Assembly (NCBI GenBank): GCA_003131685.1
Contig: PKWB01000112.1
Span: forward strand, 179-35,572
Direction: 5' to 3'
DNA: 35,394 bases
DNA from: Candidatus Dormiibacterota bacterium
GTDB lineage: Bacteria > Chloroflexota > Dormibacteria > Aeolococcales > Aeolococcaceae
How positions within the stretch are numbered: position 1 is the first letter of the stretch; each line of letters opens with the position of its first letter. The translations under genes were made by a program, and so were the position numbers. Shown piece by piece: positions 32,168-35,394 of the stretch. The notes under the pieces were generated by a model. That model ran no database searches. It had not been told where the DNA came from and saw only the letters and a list, made by a program, of their open reading frames with translations.

Positions 32168-33303
32168 AGGCCCAGGGCCTCCGGATGGCGCAGTATGCGA
32201 CGCGCAATGTAGTTACGCAACACCTCGAGGGAGCCGCCGGCCACGCGAAGCACCTTGATGTCCTGCAGCATGTCGCCAAAGTCCTGCTCTCTATAGAGCC
32301 CATGGGCGCCTACCAGTGCGAAGACCTCGTTGATCGTGTGTTCCGCTGCATTGACGGCCAGCATCTTCGCGAGAGTCGTCTCGAGGGAATGCTCGGTACC
32401 CTGGTCGCTGAGCGTCGCAGCGTGATCCCGCACGAGGGAGGCGGCGTAGAGTTCCGCGTACAGGTTTGCAACCGTCCATTGAATGCCCTGAAAGTCCGTC
32501 ACCATACCGTCGCCAACGCGGCGCTCGGCAGCGTAGGCGATCGCTTCCGCTAGCGCTCGGCGGCCCCAACCGATGAGCTCTGACGCATTGCCGAGACGAC
32601 TGAGGTTGAAGGTGCTCAGAAAGGTCTGCATCCCCATTCCGGGTTCGCCGAGCAGGGCGGTGTCCGGTACCCGAACGTTGTCGAACATCACATCAGCCGT
32701 GGGAATCATCCGAAGGCCGATGGGGTCGGTCTGTCGCGTCGACAGCCCGTGCGTGGTTCGGTCCACCAGGAATGCCGTGAGACCCGCATCCGTCATGGCG
32801 TACACGAGGGTCACGTCGCACTGGTGGCCCAGATTGACATGGCACTTGTGGCCGTTGATGACCCAGCCATCTGCGTCCCGCGTGGCCGTCGCCCTCATGA
32901 GCTTGAGCGACGAGCCCACCCCCGGCTCGGAGATGCTCTCGGAGAAGATGCATTCACCGGTGGCTATGCCTGGGAGGTATCGCTGTCTCTGCTCCGGGGA
33001 GCCCCAGGCCAGGAGCCAGCATTGGCCTTGGATCGAGATCTGCGGCGATATCAGACGGTGGCGTCCAACCTCTTCCTCAACGAGGCAGTATTCAGCGACC
33101 CCGCCACCGCTGCCACCATCGGCAATCGGTGTCATGGGTCCAACCCATCCCCTCCTGCCCATCTCGACGTAGAGGTCGCGCGGAAACCGGGCGTCGCGGC
33201 TGGCGGAGTCAAGTTCGGATCGGTGCTCGATGCCGAAGGCCGCCATGTCGCGAATCGTGACCGCCGCCCATTCGGGGTTTGCCGGATGGAGCTCGACGTA
33301 CAT
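32164..33303 (-). CDS. Acyl-CoA dehydrogenase
   Basis: 379 residues from ATG 33303. CLVEEEVGRHRLISPQISIQGQCWLLAWGSPEQRQRYLPGIATGECIFSESISEPGVGSS is the FAD-binding N-terminal/middle part. ATRDADGWVINGHKCHVNLGHQCDV is the middle beta-domain and NLSRLGNASELIGWGRRALAEAIAYAAERR the C-terminal helix bundle. VLRVAGGSLEVLRNYIARRIL contains the catalytic-type Glu (GGSLE, compare Gly-Thr-Ser-Glu). It introduces an alpha-beta double bond into an acyl-CoA, passing electrons to ETF. Twelve bases downstream of the DapA-like gene. Confidence 0.92.
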   Translation of the reverse strand: MYVELHPANPEWAAVTIRDMAAFGIEHRSELDSASRDARFPRDLYVEMGRRGWVGPMTPIADGGSGGGVAEYCLVEEEVGRHRLISPQISIQGQCWLLAWGSPEQRQRYLPGIATGECIFSESISEPGVGSSLKLMRATATRDADGWVINGHKCHVNLGHQCDVTLVYAMTDAGLTAFLVDRTTHGLSTRQTDPIGLRMIPTADVMFDNVRVPDTALLGEPGMGMQTFLSTFNLSRLGNASELIGWGRRALAEAIAYAAERRVGDGMVTDFQGIQWTVANLYAELYAASLVRDHAATLSDQGTEHSLETTLAKMLAVNAAEHTINEVFALVGAHGLYREQDFGDMLQDIKVLRVAGGSLEVLRNYIARRILRHPEALGL

Positions 33304-33315
33304 CAGGCAGTCGAC

Positions 33316-34323
33316 TCAGACGTTGACCGCAACAGCCGCGATCGAACCGATGTCCACGGTGCCGATCTCGCTGAGCACCTCACGAGCGTCCGCCATGTCG
33401 AGCTCCGAAGCGGCGCTGATCGGGGCGCGGACCGGGCCCCCCGCCATTCCCAAGAGCTCGGTGATGTATTTGACGAGGGCGACATTATGCCCACCCCTAT
33501 TGACAAACCGGTTGTGCAGTCGGTTCGCAGCCCAGAGGATGGGTCGTAGTGCAGCCGCTGCATTCTCCACGTTCCCGGCCTTGAGCGCGGATGCGAAGTG
33601 CTCGCAATACGGGAAACGCGTGTTCTGGACGTAGAAGGGCCGCGAACTTCCGAGCAGGACCGGCGGTACGTGCGACGTGCCGAAGGTCGCCAATCCAAAG
33701 AGGGTGTACTCCTCGAGCGGACAGCTGACCACGATGGTCTCGCCGACTGCGGAGAGCATGTCCGCATATCCGCTGAGGCTTCGCGACGCCTCCTTGAGGC
33801 CGCTGAATGTATCGATAGCGGCCATTCGGGTGGCGAGCTGTGGCGTGATGTAGAAGCCCACCTCCGACACCGTCGTGCTGTATGAGCAGATCGCGAGATC
33901 CGAGACTTCTGCGACGCTCTCGAAGTAGCTGAGGACGCCCGCGTCATCTCGGGAACCGTAGTACGGAGGCCACAGCATCAAGGCGTCGGCACCGCTGCGC
34001 TCAGCGGATCGCGCCAGTTCCTGCGAGTCTCTCGCGCATGTGCTGGTCACCCCCACCATTACCTTGAGGCGACCAGCGGCAGCATCAACTACCGTTTCCG
34101 CAATCAGTTTCCTCTCGTCAAGGGTCAGGGTCCAGAACTCCTGATAGTTGGACCCAACGTAGAGTCCGGTGACTCCAGGAATCTGCAGGCTCAGTTCAAC
34201 GTTACGACGCAATCCGTCGACATCAATGGTTCCGTCAGCGCTGTAAGGCGTCGTGACGATCAGCAAGTATCCGGAGATACTGCGCAGCCACGCCTTGGCT
34301 TCCGATCTCGAGTATTCAGCCAC
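33316..34323 (-). CDS. DapA-like (DHDPS/N-acetylneuraminate lyase family) aldolase
   Basis: 335 residues from GTG 34323, with a strong AGGAGG five bases upstream. YLLIVTTPYSADGTIDVDGLRRNVELSLQIPGVTGLYVGSNYQEFWTLTLDERKLI shows the first TIM-barrel strands, with the Thr-Pro and Gly-Ser-x-Glu-like loop. The Schiff-base Lys is in FSGLKEASRSL. The region that carries the catalytic Tyr in DHDPS reads ICSYSTTVSEVGF, altered around it. Members of this family cleave or join pyruvate and an aldehyde. Here a retro-aldol step giving pyruvate or glyoxylate would fit (inference). First complete gene after leader B. Confidence 0.88.
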   Translation of the reverse strand: MAEYSRSEAKAWLRSISGYLLIVTTPYSADGTIDVDGLRRNVELSLQIPGVTGLYVGSNYQEFWTLTLDERKLIAETVVDAAAGRLKVMVGVTSTCARDSQELARSAERSGADALMLWPPYYGSRDDAGVLSYFESVAEVSDLAICSYSTTVSEVGFYITPQLATRMAAIDTFSGLKEASRSLSGYADMLSAVGETIVVSCPLEEYTLFGLATFGTSHVPPVLLGSSRPFYVQNTRFPYCEHFASALKAGNVENAAAALRPILWAANRLHNRFVNRGGHNVALVKYITELLGMAGGPVRAPISAASELDMADAREVLSEIGTVDIGSIAAVAVNV

Positions 34324-34368
34324 GGGTACCTCCTTTGGTCAGGCGGAATTTGTCTGGGGTGGGTAGCG

Positions 34369-34500
34369 TCAAGTTGCCTCCACTGGTCGACCTGGGTCGA
34401 GTGGCAGCGCCACGGGGTGTGGTCCGGGGGCGCCAGCGCTCACTGGGGCGTTTGAGCGCTCAAGGAGACGATCCAAAACACGCCCTGCCAGTTGCACCAC
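34369..34500 (-). pseudogene. 43-codon frame after leader B, resembles the start of the SucC-like gene
   Basis: GTG 34500 lies seven bases after GGAGG, exactly as in copy A. The frame reads VVQLAGRVLDRLLERSNAPVSAG and then diverges, stopping at 34369-34371. It parallels the SucC-like N-terminus VAQLTEHLSKGLLERFKVPIGTG (shared VxQL, the Leu-Leu-Glu-Arg block, then a turn with Pro). The nucleotide similarity continues past the end of the RNA element into the first ~18 codons. It looks like the stump of a second SucC-like gene that was lost, leaving its leader in front of the DapA operon. A leader peptide is the alternative. Confidence 0.5.
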
Positions 34501-34640
34501 ACTGCGTCCTCCAGCCGAGTTGACCCGGATCTGGAGCCCTAGGTGCCTTTGACCGTTCTCCGAGGTTTACGCCTCGCAGGTCTGAGCTCGACTCCCGACA
34601 CCTCTCTGCCCAGCGAGCAGTCGGACGGTGCCTTCGACGT
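34501..34640 (-). ncRNA. Structured leader RNA, copy B (candidate riboswitch) before the DapA operon
   Basis: Minus strand. P1 is CTGCTC-GCT-GGGCAG. P2 pairs GGTGTC with GGCACC, with a U-G pair where copy A has C-G. P3 pairs GACC with GGTC; P4 CGAGG with CCTCG. The 3' hairpin CTCCAG / CTGGAG around CCGGG-TCAA-CTCGG hides GGAGG (34512-34508). Identical to copy A over 43 bases (34549-34507) and over 20 bases (from the last base of the P2 5' strand onward), with the differences concentrated in P1 and P4 loops. It lies 177 bases before the GTG of the DapA-like gene. Confidence 0.65.
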
Positions 34641-34646
34641 ATGTAA

Positions 34647-34675
34647 AGGATAGGCGTTTCCCGACCGCTTCGCTA
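34647..34675 (-). promoter_or_regulatory. Possible promoter for leader B
   Basis: TATCCT (34652-34647) with a weak -35 TAGCGA (34675-34670) 17 bases upstream on the minus strand. The -10 lies 25 bases before the leader homology, close to the 27-28 seen in C and D. The -35 match is poor, so transcription could instead continue from the enoyl-CoA hydratase gene upstream. Confidence 0.35.
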
Positions 34676-34687
34676 CTGCGCGTTGAT

Positions 34688-35394
34688 TCAGTCGCTGAAC
34701 CTTGGTGGACGCCGCTGCCGAAAGGCCTCCCACCCCTCGGCGGCATCGGCGCTCTCCTGCGACATCGCCTGCGTGAGCGATTCAAGCTCCACCGTCGCCG
34801 CGAAGGTCGTGTCCAGAGTGATCGCCAGGGTTCGTTTGGTTGCCCGAACGGCCTGAGGCGAGTTCGCGGCGATAGCCGTGGCGAGCTCGATGGCCGATGT
34901 GACGGCAGCAGCGTCATCGACCACGCGGTTCACCAAGCGCACAGCGAGCGCACGGTCCGCATCAACCGGAAGGCCCGACATCAACATTTCGGCGGCCACT
35001 CCCGACCCCACGAGGCGTGTGAGGAGATAGGTTGTCCCCCCGCCCGGATGGATGCCCAAATGGACGAAGGACGCCGCGAAGCGTGCCGATCGCGCAGCAA
35101 TTCGAATGTCGCAGCTCAGCGCGAGATTGAGGCCGGCCCCGACTGCCGCTCCATTCACCGCAGCGATCACCGGCATTCGAAGTTCCCGGAATCCCAGAAA
35201 CACCTCGTAGAAGCATCGCAGCAGGTCGCGGCCTCCCATCGCATCCCGCTTCGGTTGGTCCCGCAGTGCTCCAAGATCGGCACCCGAACAGAAGGCCGTT
35301 CCATTTCCTGTTACGACGACGCACCGCACCGTCGGGTCCGATCGAAGATTCGACACAGCCGCAACCAATGCCTGCACAAGTGGCGGGTCCAGGG
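34688..35394 (-). CDS. Enoyl-CoA hydratase/isomerase family protein, 5' end beyond window
   Basis: At least 235 residues; the frame is open through the right edge. A GTG at 35377 could be read as a start, but the preceding codons give Leu-Asp-Pro-Pro-Leu-Val, the usual crotonase segment after the first strand, so the gene begins outside the window. VRCVVVTGNGTAFCSGADLGALRD and MPVIAAVNGAAVGAGLNLALSCDIRIAARSARFAASFVHLGIHPGGGTTYLLTRLVG carry the oxyanion-hole Gly and Ala residues. Of the catalytic Glu pair of true hydratases, one position (near GIHPGG) is His-Pro, so isomerase or another crotonase activity is possible. Same strand as the DapA operon, upstream of leader B. Confidence 0.9.
   Translation of the reverse strand, partial: LDPPLVQALVAAVSNLRSDPTVRCVVVTGNGTAFCSGADLGALRDQPKRDAMGGRDLLRCFYEVFLGFRELRMPVIAAVNGAAVGAGLNLALSCDIRIAARSARFAASFVHLGIHPGGGTTYLLTRLVGSGVAAEMLMSGLPVDADRALAVRLVNRVVDDAAAVTSAIELATAIAANSPQAVRATKRTLAITLDTTFAATVELESLTQAMSQESADAAEGWEAFRQRRPPRFSD

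Noticed and set aside
16053-34622. Copies A and B as ends of a transposon or att sites
   Set aside because: The pair is inverted, but no transposase or integrase lies between them, no target duplication is seen, and similarity ends in a ribosome site and gene start rather than at blunt termini.

Overview
The window is high-GC bacterial DNA with many GTG starts, lipoboxes of the Gly-Ile-Ala-Ala-Cys type, a DUF3558-like lipoprotein, a subtilase with a Trp-Ser-Gly-Ser tail and one leaderless promoter of the TANNNT type. This fits an actinomycete-like organism (Actinomycetota, or a neighbour such as Dormibacterota). The phylum is an inference and cannot be fixed from the sequence alone. I saw no rRNA, tRNA, CRISPR array, insertion sequence or phage gene.

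Layout. 1-8087 reads on the minus strand: a membrane GAF-GGDEF protein cut by the window edge, a secreted S8 peptidase, a VOC-fold protein, and a complete spermidine/putrescine-type ABC importer in the transcription order potA-potD-potB-potC. 8276-9179 holds a small lipoprotein and a frameshifted remnant of a VC0807-family membrane protein. From about 9265 to the right edge the window is one large catabolic island in four transcription units: (i) plus strand 9265-14611, a branched-chain-amino-acid-type (Liv/Urt) ABC importer; (ii) minus strand 14651-15529, an oxaloacetate-decarboxylase-like member of the ICL/PEP mutase superfamily, divergent from (iii) plus strand 15689-25916, a ten-gene operon: DUF3870, a SucC/SucD-like acid-CoA ligase, a two-domain MaoC protein, a ThDP-dependent enzyme, a mesaconyl-CoA-hydratase-like MaoC, a CMD-like protein, RraA-like, MmgE/PrpD and malate synthase; (iv) minus strand 35394-25965: enoyl-CoA hydratase, a DapA-like aldolase, acyl-CoA dehydrogenase, acyl-CoA ligase, DUF6282 hydrolase, isopropylmalate/tartrate-dehydrogenase-like, FAH-family hydrolase, then a truncated isochorismatase and a DHA2 MFS transporter.

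The families suggest uptake of a small (perhaps branched, hydroxylated or dicarboxylic) acid, activation to a CoA thioester, hydration/dehydration and C-C cleavage, with malate synthase collecting glyoxylate plus acetyl-CoA. The substrate cannot be named from sequence.

The most unusual signal is a recurrent structured leader of about 115-130 nt found four times (C 9322-9443 plus strand; A 16053-16167 plus; D 27837-27947 minus; B 34508-34622 minus). A and B share long identical blocks. C and D keep the architecture with compensatory base changes: a 5' hairpin, then a RGGUGYY strand closing a nested P2/P3/P4 element, then (A, B, D) a 3' hairpin that pairs the Shine-Dalgarno sequence. Each copy ends in GGAGG followed 7-8 nt later by a GTG codon. 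In A this GTG opens the SucC-like gene. In B, C and D it opens a short frame (43, 41 and 12 codons) just ahead of the real gene. C and D also share the same promoter type at nearly the same distance (27-28 nt from -10 to the first hairpin). I read this as a candidate uncharacterised translational riboswitch or cis-regulatory RNA linking all the modules of the island into one regulon.
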